Below, one piece after another: positions 8,273 through 17,900 of a stretch of DNA of 64,000 nt. The stretch lies in the NCBI GenBank assembly GCA_963818985.1, contig CAWFUJ010000010.1, positions 434,001 through 498,000 on the forward strand, written 5' to 3'. The translations under genes were made by a program, and so were the position numbers. The DNA comes from JAFEDN01 sp963818985 (lineage in GTDB: Bacteria; Pseudomonadota; Gammaproteobacteria; Coxiellales; Coxiellaceae). The notes below the pieces were generated by a model. The model was not told the origin of the DNA. It saw only the letters and a program-made list of their open reading frames with translations, and ran no database searches. Numbering within the stretch: position 1 is the stretch's first letter; the number at the start of each line of letters is the position of its first letter.

Positions 8273-10615
8273 ATGCCTACACAAAGATATTCATCCATCA
8301 TTCAAATAAATAATTTGAATGGTCAATCTGGATTTAAAATCGATGGAGAATTTCTAAATGAAAATAGTGGTATTTCAGTCAGTGCGGCGGGGGATATGAA
8401 TGGCGATCATTACGCCGATATCCTGATTGGAAGTGATTATCTTTATTCCTATGTTATATTTGGTAGTCCGGAGGTAGGAATTACAGAAGGAGGGTTGTTA
8501 TCTTTATCCAGTTTGAATGGCCTAAATGGTTTTAAGATCGATGGCACAGGTATGGGTATTGCGGCTGGTAAGTCGGTAAGCGCCGCAGGTGATGTTAATA
8601 GAGACGGTTATGCGGACATTTTAATTAGTGGCTGCGCAGCAACGCAGAATTTTGGGGCATCATCATGTGGTTATTATGGTATCTATAATAGTGTTGTTAG
8701 CCCTGTTAATTCTATCTACGTGATATTTGGCGGACCAACTATAGGTCTAGAGGGGGTACTGTCGTTATCAACACTAGATGGAAAGAATGGTTTTATTATT
8801 TCCCCGGAAGTCGGAGATCCTACGGCTATTAGCTCAGCCGGAGATGTCAATGCGGATGGTTATCCTGACATTATTATCGGATCACCGGCTTATCCAAGTG
8901 GTATCGTTATGAAAGGTGGTGCTCTTTGTAATAATAATGGATGCAGTTATGTCATCTTTGGTGGTCAAAATATAGGTAGGGGCGGTTCTTTAGCATTATC
9001 AAGTCTGAATGGAAATAACGGTTTCAAGATAGATGGTGAAGTTAGCACCGATCCTGCGGCGTATTCTTGTAGTGGGCAATCCGTGAGTACAGCAGGCGAT
9101 GTCAATGGAGATGGATATACCGATTTTATCATTGCATCGACATATAACCCTTCTACTTCTGGGGGTCGTATTTATGTGGTGTTTGGTAGTCCAGGAATGG
9201 GCAGTGGTGGATTGTTGTCACTTTCTTCTCTAAATGGGGTTAATGGATTCAAAATTAACCAATCACAATCATCAGGGCATACTGTAGATATAGTTGCCGG
9301 TGCTGGTGATTTGAATGGTGATAACTATGATGATTTACTGATTAGTCATGGTGATCCGGATGGTAATTACCCCAGCTTCTTGGGATATAGCTGTGTTGTA
9401 TTTGGTGGTTCTAATGTGGGTAATGGTGGTTTATTATCTTTGTCCAGTCTCAATGGCAATAATGGGTTCAATATCGTAGGGTCTTTTAGTTTTGCTTTTC
9501 CTGTTGTCAGTCCGGTTGGAGATATTAATAAAGATACATATGTTGACTTTATCGTAGTGCCACAAGGTTCAGTAACCGCAGCCACCCCAGGCATTGGTTA
9601 TGTGATATTAGGTGGAAATAGCATTGGCGCAGGAGGAACCTTGTCACTTTCTAGTTTGAATGGCGCTAATGGATTTGCATTGGCTTCGGAAGATGCCGAG
9701 GATCAACCGATTACATCAACCAGCGAATTGGGTGATGTTAATGGTGACGTCCGTCCTGATTTTATTATGGGCGCCCCAAATTATAATAACGGCTTTGGCC
9801 GCAGTTATGTTCTTTTTGACTTACCCGAACAGGCACCTAGTTTTTTGGTCAACCAATTGACCATTACCCCGAGGGAAACCGTTATTTTGGATGCAAAAAG
9901 CGTCCGTGCAAGTGATTATTACACACCCGACTCTCAACTGGCATTGACGGCATCTAATATTCGGTACGGTCATTTTTCCTTATTGGAAGCGTCTTCGCAG
10001 TCGGTTTCTTATTTCACTCAACAGCAAATTAGTTCGGGTGTAATCCAGTTTGTACATGATGGCAGCTTGTCAGCACCTTCTTATGCATTAACAGCCACTG
10101 ACAATTTTGGTTTGCAGACGGGTCCGCTTGCGGCGAAAGTGACATTTATCCCACCGGCGAATGGTGCGTGTTATCTGGGATCAAAAAAAATAGGTAAGTT
10201 AACCAGCGACAGTATCCAATGCAAATTGTTGCTGACTGTCGTTTCAGCGGTTCCATCTGTGTTGCTGCCGGCGCTCACCGTTGCTTTGACGAGTTGGGTA
10301 GTCAACCGAAGTTGGAAAGAGCCACGCTATGCGATTCACACTCGAGTAAGAGATCAACTTAATCTGTCGATCGGCTTATCTCAAAATGAATGGGTGTATA
10401 TCAGTTCTTTATTTAAATTAATTGGCCGAATTTTGCAAATCTCCAGGGTGGGTGACGAAAGAGATTACAATGTTCTTGTCGGTAAAGCTGTGGCAGAGAT
10501 GAAACCCAAACAACAGGCAAGATATGCTGCAGCGATCAGCCAAGCCATTCGTCAGCATATTGTCTTCCCAACACTGTGCGGTAAGGTAGATAAAAAACGG
10601 TTAACGGTGTGGTGA
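8273..10615 (+). CDS. FG-GAP propeller membrane protein, array member 2 (N-terminal part)
   Basis: 780 residues beginning MPTQRYSSIIQINN, the only intact array member whose start lacks the MK(Q/N)GQF motif. Seven FG-GAP repeats occupy residues 1-515; several calcium loops are degenerate (GDINKDTYVD, GDVNGDVRPD). One CSPG-like repeat follows (520-625, HGHF at its core), then a hydrophobic helix (about 655-680, LLLTVVSAVPSVLLPALTV) and a basic stop (NRSWKEPR). The tail is only distantly like the family tail and ends shortly after a lone Cys (TLCGKV). Start set by AAGGA about 8 nt upstream. The stop overlaps ATG 10615 of the next frame as TGATG. Supplying one base near 10610 would give a single 967-residue protein, so this is either a frameshifted gene or a translationally coupled pair. 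Confidence 0.7.
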   Translation: MPTQRYSSIIQINNLNGQSGFKIDGEFLNENSGISVSAAGDMNGDHYADILIGSDYLYSYVIFGSPEVGITEGGLLSLSSLNGLNGFKIDGTGMGIAAGKSVSAAGDVNRDGYADILISGCAATQNFGASSCGYYGIYNSVVSPVNSIYVIFGGPTIGLEGVLSLSTLDGKNGFIISPEVGDPTAISSAGDVNADGYPDIIIGSPAYPSGIVMKGGALCNNNGCSYVIFGGQNIGRGGSLALSSLNGNNGFKIDGEVSTDPAAYSCSGQSVSTAGDVNGDGYTDFIIASTYNPSTSGGRIYVVFGSPGMGSGGLLSLSSLNGVNGFKINQSQSSGHTVDIVAGAGDLNGDNYDDLLISHGDPDGNYPSFLGYSCVVFGGSNVGNGGLLSLSSLNGNNGFNIVGSFSFAFPVVSPVGDINKDTYVDFIVVPQGSVTAATPGIGYVILGGNSIGAGGTLSLSSLNGANGFALASEDAEDQPITSTSELGDVNGDVRPDFIMGAPNYNNGFGRSYVLFDLPEQAPSFLVNQLTITPRETVILDAKSVRASDYYTPDSQLALTASNIRYGHFSLLEASSQSVSYFTQQQISSGVIQFVHDGSLSAPSYALTATDNFGLQTGPLAAKVTFIPPANGACYLGSKKIGKLTSDSIQCKLLLTVVSAVPSVLLPALTVALTSWVVNRSWKEPRYAIHTRVRDQLNLSIGLSQNEWVYISSLFKLIGRILQISRVGDERDYNVLVGKAVAEMKPKQQARYAAAISQAIRQHIVFPTLCGKVDKKRLTVW

Positions 10616-11175
10616 TGAAGATGTCGATCCATCATTATTTTTATGTGATACCGATGCCGATACCCCGTTGGCGATCCTACGAATTTAATCCAGATGCGCT
10701 GGCTGCAGGGCTTGACGAAATCGCAGCGACTGCCAGTCAACTGCTGAGATCCGATTCATTGTCATTATCTGCTGAATCTAGCCGATCTTGTTGTGGCTTA
10801 TTTCAAAAATCCACTGCCTATCAACGGCGCGGTTCTTCTGGCGCTGAAATGGCGGCGTCTTCAAGGGCTACTTTAGAAAACGGAGAGCTTTTGTCATCCG
10901 ATCAGAAAGCTGATCAAAGTACATTACCGGACCGGCCGCAGTCGCCGTCCCTGATTCCTGATGTCTCAAACCAGCAAACCCGGTTGCAGGAAACGAAAGT
11001 GGAAATACCAGAAACTGAGATGGGAATGCCGCAGGATCAGCGTAAAGACCAAGCGGAAACGCCCAAACCTAAACGTTATTCATTTGTGGCGCAAGAAATT
11101 GGTGCAGTCAGCAAGTCCTTAGTGGAGGAAGGAACGCCATCCAATGAATTTGGCTCGGCCAGCTACGCAACTTAA
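10615..11175 (+). CDS. C-terminal tail of array member 2, displaced by one base
   Basis: The frame from ATG 10615 carries NPDALAAGLDEIAA, matching the tail motif NPDSLxAAAGEIADKI found at the end of other array members, then SLSLS and a long Ser/Glu/Gln-rich acidic region to the stop (about 187 codons). On its own it has no domain and no ribosome site beyond the TGATG overlap. The motif match shows that it is the natural end of the gene at 8273. A one-base deletion near 10610, either real or from assembly, is the simplest explanation; termination-reinitiation at TGATG is the alternative. Confidence 0.6.
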   Translation: MKMSIHHYFYVIPMPIPRWRSYEFNPDALAAGLDEIAATASQLLRSDSLSLSAESSRSCCGLFQKSTAYQRRGSSGAEMAASSRATLENGELLSSDQKADQSTLPDRPQSPSLIPDVSNQQTRLQETKVEIPETEMGMPQDQRKDQAETPKPKRYSFVAQEIGAVSKSLVEEGTPSNEFGSASYAT

Positions 11176-11261
11176 AATCATATGGAAGAGGGTTGGTGTA
11201 AGAAAGACTGCCACAAACGCAAAAGGTATTAATTTGGAATTAGCTTATGGAGAAATGAGAA

Positions 11262-14200
11262 ATGAAAGAACTGAAAGGCATATTGTCAGCTTTATCAGAG
11301 ACAAAAACCCAGGATTTATTGAGCGAATCACCGATGCGGTGGGAAGAACTGAAACCCGAACAGATGGTATCCCTGTTGCGCCGAGTATTCGGCGACAGCG
11401 TGGATATCATTGATCCGGCGCTGTCTTTGCAGGCTTCACCGATAGCAGGAGGACCCTTGCAGGGGGCTGGAGCCGTCTTGTACTTACAGGCGCTGCGGCA
11501 ACTGGCAGCGCCCGGGACGCGTGGCCCGGTGCTATCGATGCTGAAAAAACCGATCGTGATGCTGGTGGCACAGCCAAGGCAGGAAGAAAAATTCCGGGCG
11601 ACTGGCTTTGCGGACAGTAAAACCGGTCGTGCCGCGGTGATCGTCAACGCCTGGAAAGCCATCATCATCGTGCCGAGGAATTATCAACCGCCGGAGGGCA
11701 AGCCGGTAGGCAATGATCAAAACCCCTTATTTTACTATTTCGATCCGCAAAGTGATCTGTCGGCGAGTCAAGCGCCGAGGGAAGTGATCACGTTCTGTCA
11801 GGTGTTGATAAAAGGTTGCCAGGTCCCGGCGGTTCAACAGGGGCGTCCAGTGAATGTCACGGTGGAACCCGTGTTTAACGTGTTGGGATTTTTCCACGGT
11901 TGCCGGGCGATGTGCGTTGAAACATCAGACAGCCCCTGGTGGGTGCTCTATTTCGCCATCATGGCCGTGGGTCGGGGCGGAGTGAAATTTTCGGAGACAG
12001 ATCAATTATCCTTATCCAGGCTACAAACCGTGCTGGGGTCGTTATTCACAAAACCCGCAGTGCCGCCGGCCTTGCAGGTGGCTTCATCGGGAGCGATGAC
12101 ATCTTCCTCGTTTGCGGTAGAACCGGCGAGCTCGTTTGCGGTAGAACCGGCGAGTACGGAGCCGGAAACGAAAGAAAGCCCGGCGGATCTCTCCTGGTTG
12201 CCGGAAGCCTTGAAGACCGTTGCGGCCAGGGGAGGGTCGGGGCAGGATGCGGAGAAAAAACCCCTGTTCTCTGTTCAGGAGGCTGGTTTATTCGACAGGT
12301 TCCACCTGGCGGTTTACCGGACAGATCCGGAGATTAAAATCCCTGCTGAAAAACGGGAAAAGCTGAAAAATATGGAGTATCTTGTTCGCGACCTGCGTTT
12401 TTTGAAGAAAAAAGACTACTGGTTGCAAAACACCTTAAAATATTGGCATGAAAAACAGGGAGACATACAAAACCGCCAGGTTGTTTATTTCTTCAGGGCG
12501 GCTGACGGACACGGATTGGGCATCGTGGTTCGCTGGTCGCATCCGAATACAGCCTTAGCGAAACAGATGTGGCAGGTGCATCGCGTCACGGACGAAGGGC
12601 CGAAGATAAAACGTTATCTTCAGAAGGCCGATTTGACCCGCACCGTCCCGACATTTTATGCGGAAGTGCGGGTGATGGTGTTTCGTGGCTGTGAGCAGGT
12701 AGCCTCGTCCGGTCAAGCGTTTCAGGTGACCGGTTTGGATGCAGAGTGCGATTTCCAGCTCATTGCGCCGGACGCCCTCTATGCCCTGGCGTTACCCGCA
12801 GAAATTTTAGCGCCCTTCGAAAAACCGGCAGCAAGCCGTTCAAAAACGCCGCTAGCACTTCCCCGGGAAGAGAAGCCAACGCCGCCTCCAGTTTCCGCTC
12901 CTTCGGTAGATTCGGTAGATAACAGCCTTCTCTACACACCGGCGATCATGGCGGGTATTTTGCGGGCTTATCAAATCGCCCCGGCGCCCGAGGCCAAACT
13001 CTCGCGCGACAGCAGCGGTGGATTTGAGTTGACGGCCTATCCGGAATCGAAGCTGACCGGGACGGTTTTTTTACAGGATTTATTATCCTATTGGCAGGCG
13101 CAACAAGGCCGTCTGGAAAACCGGCGAGTGGCGTATGTCTTCAGCGCGGCGTATTCACAGACTGGGCAAGTGCAACGACTAGGAGTTGTCATTCAATATT
13201 CCGCACCGAATACCACTTTGGCCAGTCAATGTTGGCAAGAAAACAAAGAGACGAGAACTGAGTCGATGCCGGCGCTATTGGAGTCAACATTATCCCAGGC
13301 TGCGTTGCGTTTTTATACGCAGGTGCAGGTTACCGTCTTAGGCATGGCCGCGCAGCCCGACTTAGTACAAAAATTACAAGCGCCGTTGGGAAAAATCGGT
13401 CGTGGGCATATGGATCTCAATTTTAAAGCGATTCCCGTGAATAATGCGTATTCCGTGATATTGATGGAAGATATTTTGGGGATGCTGCAACATGGTCAAA
13501 CTCGTGATATCGATCCGGCTACAGTGGTCGCGGCGCATCGAGAGCGCTGCGTGCAGGCGATTTTGACGCGATGGGAGCAGACCGAACACCGGGACGCGCT
13601 GTTGCAGCAGGAATTAACCGCTGCCTTGCGCACTGTATTGATCATGGCCACCCTGAACACTCAACGTCAGTCGGAGTACCGGCGGGAGGAGGAAAATTCG
13701 GTGTCGCTGCGGGTGGTGAAAGCGCGGGATGAAGCGATGAAGCGTCACTTATATGCCCAGCGTTTTCCCGATTCGCGCGCCCTGATTGAAAGGCTGCCGC
13801 TGACGGTGCTGGCGTCTTTTCTGATCACTCCGGAGGTGACGGAAAATCTCAAAACACTCAATACCCATCGGGATGAATTACGGCGGGAACTGCTGTCGTG
13901 GGAAATGGATCTGGAAGCCCGGATCAAACATTATCGCTCAACCCCCTGTGATTATGTCACGCAGGCGTGGAATTTTATCTACTATGCTTCGTTTTTAGGG
14001 TTAGGAGGAGAATTATTCAGACAGATCAGTGGACCCTTGGTGGGAGAAGGTGGTTCACCGGAAGAAAAAGTCAGCGAATCGGCGCGGGATTTAGCCGCTA
14101 AGGAAGCTCGCTGGGCGGCCGCAGTGGTGAAGCGAATGACCCGATCGGAAACACTGTCGGTGCGCAGTGAAACCGCCGCGCGGCTATTTTTAGGCACGGA

Positions 14201-14960
14201 ACCCGTCAGCCGCAGCTTGGGTGTGTTGGGAACATTGGTGGGCGCGGGGGTTCAGATCGCCTTTGGACCGTATGCCTTCGTGCAAATGCTGGGGATCGCC
14301 GCACTGACATTGAGAATGCAGCGAACGATCGAATCCAGGCGGCTGGATGACCTGAAGGCGGAACTCAAAGAACCGGAATTCAGTTTGACGGCGCTGCACC
14401 GACTGAGTGTCTTGCTATGGCACGGTGGCGAAGCCTTGGTGCTGGGCAGCTTAATGCCGTTGGTCAGTACGACCGGCGGACTGGCCGGTAGTGCGGTGGC
14501 GATGACCGCCGCCACCCGGCTATTGCCACGGAGATCTCGCTCCCGGCAAACGTCTCCCACAGAAGGCGCCGAGTTAGGGGGACTGCTGATCCGCCAGGGC
14601 GGCGCGATGCTGGGACAGCGAGGCATGATGGCGCTATTTGTCCTGGCCGTCAACGTGCAGCATCGAATGTTGTACCGCGATACCGCGGTGGCGTTACTGT
14701 CGCATGCCGCCGCGCGGCAGCCCGGTATCCAGGAATGGAAGATCGAGAGCGCCGATTTTCGTGATCCGCGCTTATGGCTGAACAGCCAACGCAATCCCCT
14801 GACACTGTCCTGGCTCACCCCCTCCGGCGCTGCGCGCCGGGTGGAATGCGAAATTCAGGGACTGCCGGTGTTAACTCCGACGGGAATTACGGGTTTGGTC
14901 TGTATTGGCGATGTCCCGGCAACCGAACTCTCAACGACATTGGGGTTGCCAAGACCCTGA
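11262..14960 (+). CDS. Large unrecognised protein with internal duplication and hydrophobic C-terminus
   Basis: A 1232-residue protein of unknown family, visibly richer in G+C and in CGN/CTG codons than the propeller genes around it. Residues 90-235 contain strands ending PLFYYFDPQS and later SDSPWWVLYFAIMAV, a layout loosely like Ulp1/C48 peptidases with Ser where the catalytic Cys would be; this is speculative. A module of about 130 residues occurs twice (about 364-500 and 590-720; LKYWHEKQGDIQNRQVVYFF versus LLSYWQAQQGRLENRRVAYV). Pro/Glu-rich linkers separate the parts. The C-terminus has three or four hydrophobic stretches (about 904-920, 984-1023, 1051-1083, 1113-1133). There is no signal peptide. 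ATG follows GGAG by 9 nt. It ends 30 nt before the receptor kinase, so cotranscription is likely. Confidence 0.65.
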   Translation: MKELKGILSALSETKTQDLLSESPMRWEELKPEQMVSLLRRVFGDSVDIIDPALSLQASPIAGGPLQGAGAVLYLQALRQLAAPGTRGPVLSMLKKPIVMLVAQPRQEEKFRATGFADSKTGRAAVIVNAWKAIIIVPRNYQPPEGKPVGNDQNPLFYYFDPQSDLSASQAPREVITFCQVLIKGCQVPAVQQGRPVNVTVEPVFNVLGFFHGCRAMCVETSDSPWWVLYFAIMAVGRGGVKFSETDQLSLSRLQTVLGSLFTKPAVPPALQVASSGAMTSSSFAVEPASSFAVEPASTEPETKESPADLSWLPEALKTVAARGGSGQDAEKKPLFSVQEAGLFDRFHLAVYRTDPEIKIPAEKREKLKNMEYLVRDLRFLKKKDYWLQNTLKYWHEKQGDIQNRQVVYFFRAADGHGLGIVVRWSHPNTALAKQMWQVHRVTDEGPKIKRYLQKADLTRTVPTFYAEVRVMVFRGCEQVASSGQAFQVTGLDAECDFQLIAPDALYALALPAEILAPFEKPAASRSKTPLALPREEKPTPPPVSAPSVDSVDNSLLYTPAIMAGILRAYQIAPAPEAKLSRDSSGGFELTAYPESKLTGTVFLQDLLSYWQAQQGRLENRRVAYVFSAAYSQTGQVQRLGVVIQYSAPNTTLASQCWQENKETRTESMPALLESTLSQAALRFYTQVQVTVLGMAAQPDLVQKLQAPLGKIGRGHMDLNFKAIPVNNAYSVILMEDILGMLQHGQTRDIDPATVVAAHRERCVQAILTRWEQTEHRDALLQQELTAALRTVLIMATLNTQRQSEYRREEENSVSLRVVKARDEAMKRHLYAQRFPDSRALIERLPLTVLASFLITPEVTENLKTLNTHRDELRRELLSWEMDLEARIKHYRSTPCDYVTQAWNFIYYASFLGLGGELFRQISGPLVGEGGSPEEKVSESARDLAAKEARWAAAVVKRMTRSETLSVRSETAARLFLGTEPVSRSLGVLGTLVGAGVQIAFGPYAFVQMLGIAALTLRMQRTIESRRLDDLKAELKEPEFSLTALHRLSVLLWHGGEALVLGSLMPLVSTTGGLAGSAVAMTAATRLLPRRSRSRQTSPTEGAELGGLLIRQGGAMLGQRGMMALFVLAVNVQHRMLYRDTAVALLSHAAARQPGIQEWKIESADFRDPRLWLNSQRNPLTLSWLTPSGAARRVECEIQGLPVLTPTGITGLVCIGDVPATELSTTLGLPRP

Positions 14961-14990
14961 GTGAATTTTTACCAACATAAGGAGCAATTT

Positions 14991-17900
14991 ATGAAAAATG
15001 GACAATTTCCAGCCGTTTTAAATTTAACAGATTTAAATGGACAAAACGGCTTTAAACTCGACGGTGAAAATAATAATGATAATAGCGGTGGGTCGGTCGG
15101 TGCTGCCGGCGACATCAATGGCGATGGGCATGATGATCTGGTTATCGGGGCTTATGGATATCCCAGTAATAGCGGTAAAGGCCGCAGTTATGTGGTGTTT
15201 GGAGGTCCAGGTGTGGGTGGTAGCGGAGATATCTTGCTATCCAGTCTCAATGGCGCCAACGGCTTTAAACTCGATGGTGAAAATAATAATGATAATAGCG
15301 GCGGGTCGGTCGGTGCTGCCGGCGACATCAATGGCGATGGGCATGATGATCTGGTTATCGGGGCTTATGGATATCCCAGTAATACTGATAAAGGCCGCAG
15401 TTATGTGGTGTTTGGAGGCCCTGGCGTGGGCCAGAGCGGCGACTTGATGCTGTCTAGCCTCAACGGTACCAACGGCTTTAAACTCGATGGCGAAAATAAT
15501 AATGATTACAGCGGCTGGTCGGTTAGAGCCGTTGGTGATATCAATGGCGATGGTCATGACGATTTAGTGATTGGGGCTGTGGAGTATCTCAGTGGTAGTG
15601 CTAAAGGCCGTAGCTATGTGGTATTTGGAGGCCCGGGTGTGAGCAAGAGCGGCGGCCTGTTGTTATCCAGTCTCAATGGTGCTAATGGCTTTAAACTCGA
15701 TAGCGAAAATAATGCTGATTACGGCAGCGGTTCCGTCAGCGCCGCCGGAGATATCAATGGTGATGGTCATGATGATTTGTTGATTGGGGCTTATGGGTAT
15801 CCCAGTAATAATTTTAAAGGCCGCAGTTATGTGGTATTTGGAGGCCCAGGCGTTGGCCAGAGCGGTGATTTGTTGCTGTCCAGCCTCAATGGTACTAACG
15901 GCTTTAAACTCGATGGCGAAAATAATAATGATCGGAGTGGCGTTTCCGTCAGCGCCGCTGGGGACATCAATGGCGATGGATATAATGATTTGCTGATTGG
16001 GGCTTATGAGTATCCCAGTGGTAGTGGTAAAGGCCGCAGCTATGTGGTGTTTGGAGGTCCAGGTGTGGGTGGTAGCGGAAATATCCTGCTATCCAGTCTC
16101 AATGGCGCCAACGGCTTTAAACTCGATGGCGAAAATAATAATGATCAGAGCGGCCTTTCCGTCAGTGCCGCCGGAGACATCAATGGCGATGGCTATACCG
16201 ATTTGTTGATTGGGGCTTATGGATATCCCAGTAATACTGATAAAGGCCGCAGTTATGTGGTGTTTGGAGGTCCAGGTGTGGGTGGTAGCGGAAATATCCT
16301 GCTATCCAGTCTCAATGGCGCCAACGGTTTTAAACTCGATGGCGAAAATAATAATGATGATAGCGGCGCTCCCGTCAGCGCCGCCGGAGACATCAATGGC
16401 GATTCCGTGGATGATGTATTGATTGGGGCTCATGGCTATCCCGGTGGTGCTAATAAAGGCCGCAGTTATGTGGTATTCGGCGATGTCCCGCCGGTGTTGG
16501 TGAACAACAGCTTGTCTATTGGGGTAGGTGGTACGATTGCAGTAAACTCAAGCAATTTAGGTGCTTATGACCGCAATCATAACAATCAGAGCTTATTGTT
16601 TGTATTTACTGGGTTGCAACATGGCTTTTTTGCTCTGCGCAGTACACCCATAACGCCGGTAGTGAATGTTACCCAAGCCCAAGTCCGCAATGGGACCGTC
16701 ACATTTTCTCACGACGGCTCGGCTTTTGCCCCGAGCTACAATGTCACGGTGCGCAGCACCGGCATCGCGTGGACGGGACCGATTCCAGCTAACATCACTT
16801 TTATTCCAGTACCTACGACGACCCCGGTTTTTTCTACGACAACATCGCCAAGCGCCACTCCGTCGATGCCCACTCTCTCTTTGAGTCCTTCTCCGTCAGG
16901 CACACCTACTCCGACATCAACCATATTACCTACCACTACAACGTCCGGCTCCACACCAACGCCGACGCCTTCTCCTATGACATTAAATCCAACGACTACG
17001 ATTATGCCTCCCATAACTCCAACTCCAACATTAACTCCCACATTGACGCCGACCTCTAACTTTACGCCACCATTTTCTACTGCTCCGTCCAGCGATGATC
17101 ATTCTATTTTACCAATCCTTATAGGGGCCGCGGTAGGCGGGCTGGCCGCGTTTGCCGCATTATGCGGTGGGGCATGGTATTATAGACGAAAAAAACAGGG
17201 CGCTTCAAAAACGCTTGTCACGGAAACTCCCAAAGATAGTAAATTGTTTTCTCCAGTTCAGTCTGCTGCTAAACGGACGTCTTCACGGGATGTAGAAGAC
17301 TATTCGACTCCTGGGAATATCAGTCCCGTCTCAATGGAACTGGCGTCTATCTCTCAACACCAATTACCATTACCACCTCCAGCCAGCATTTCGGAGCACC
17401 AGCCGGGAAAAGCAGACCCTGAATCATTCAGTGAGCTTAAAATTTCGAGTCGTAGTCAGATTTCTCATGTTTCTTCTCAATTGATCGATGATGTTGGTGA
17501 CATGAAAATTTCTTTGAGTATCGCCTATCAGGATTTGGAATTTGATGAAAAAGATAAACTGGGGTCTGGCGCTTACGGAACGGTTTATAAGGGAACCTAT
17601 AAATTTAACGACGTTGCGATTAAGCAGTTGCATGCTCAACAGTTAAGCGCTGCGGCTGTGGATGAATTAAAACTGGAAGCCGGTATTTTGGGTTCGATGC
17701 GTTCTAACTATATTGTGCAATTGCAAGGAATCTGCTTAGAAGCGCCGCATTTTTGTTTGGTGATGGAGCTGATGCCGAAAGGCTCTTTGTATAGTGTATT
17801 GCAGAACTCACCGGAATTACCTTTATCGGTTCGCTATCAAATTGGTTTAGACGTGTGTTATGGTTTATATCACTTACACGAAAAAGATATTTTACATCGG

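Noticed and set aside
14252..14818. 188-codon minus-strand frame inside the 11262 gene
   Set aside because: Antisense to a well-supported gene with high G+C, which lowers stop frequency; no start signal or domain.
15048..16485. Regular spaced repeats resembling a CRISPR or satellite
   Set aside because: The 213-bp units are fully coding, in frame and give propeller blades; there are no unique spacers.
16666..17041. Val/Gly-rich antisense frame opposite the Thr/Pro stalk, and the similar one at 44568-44879
   Set aside because: Complement of ACN/CCN codons reads as Gly/Val; no independent support.
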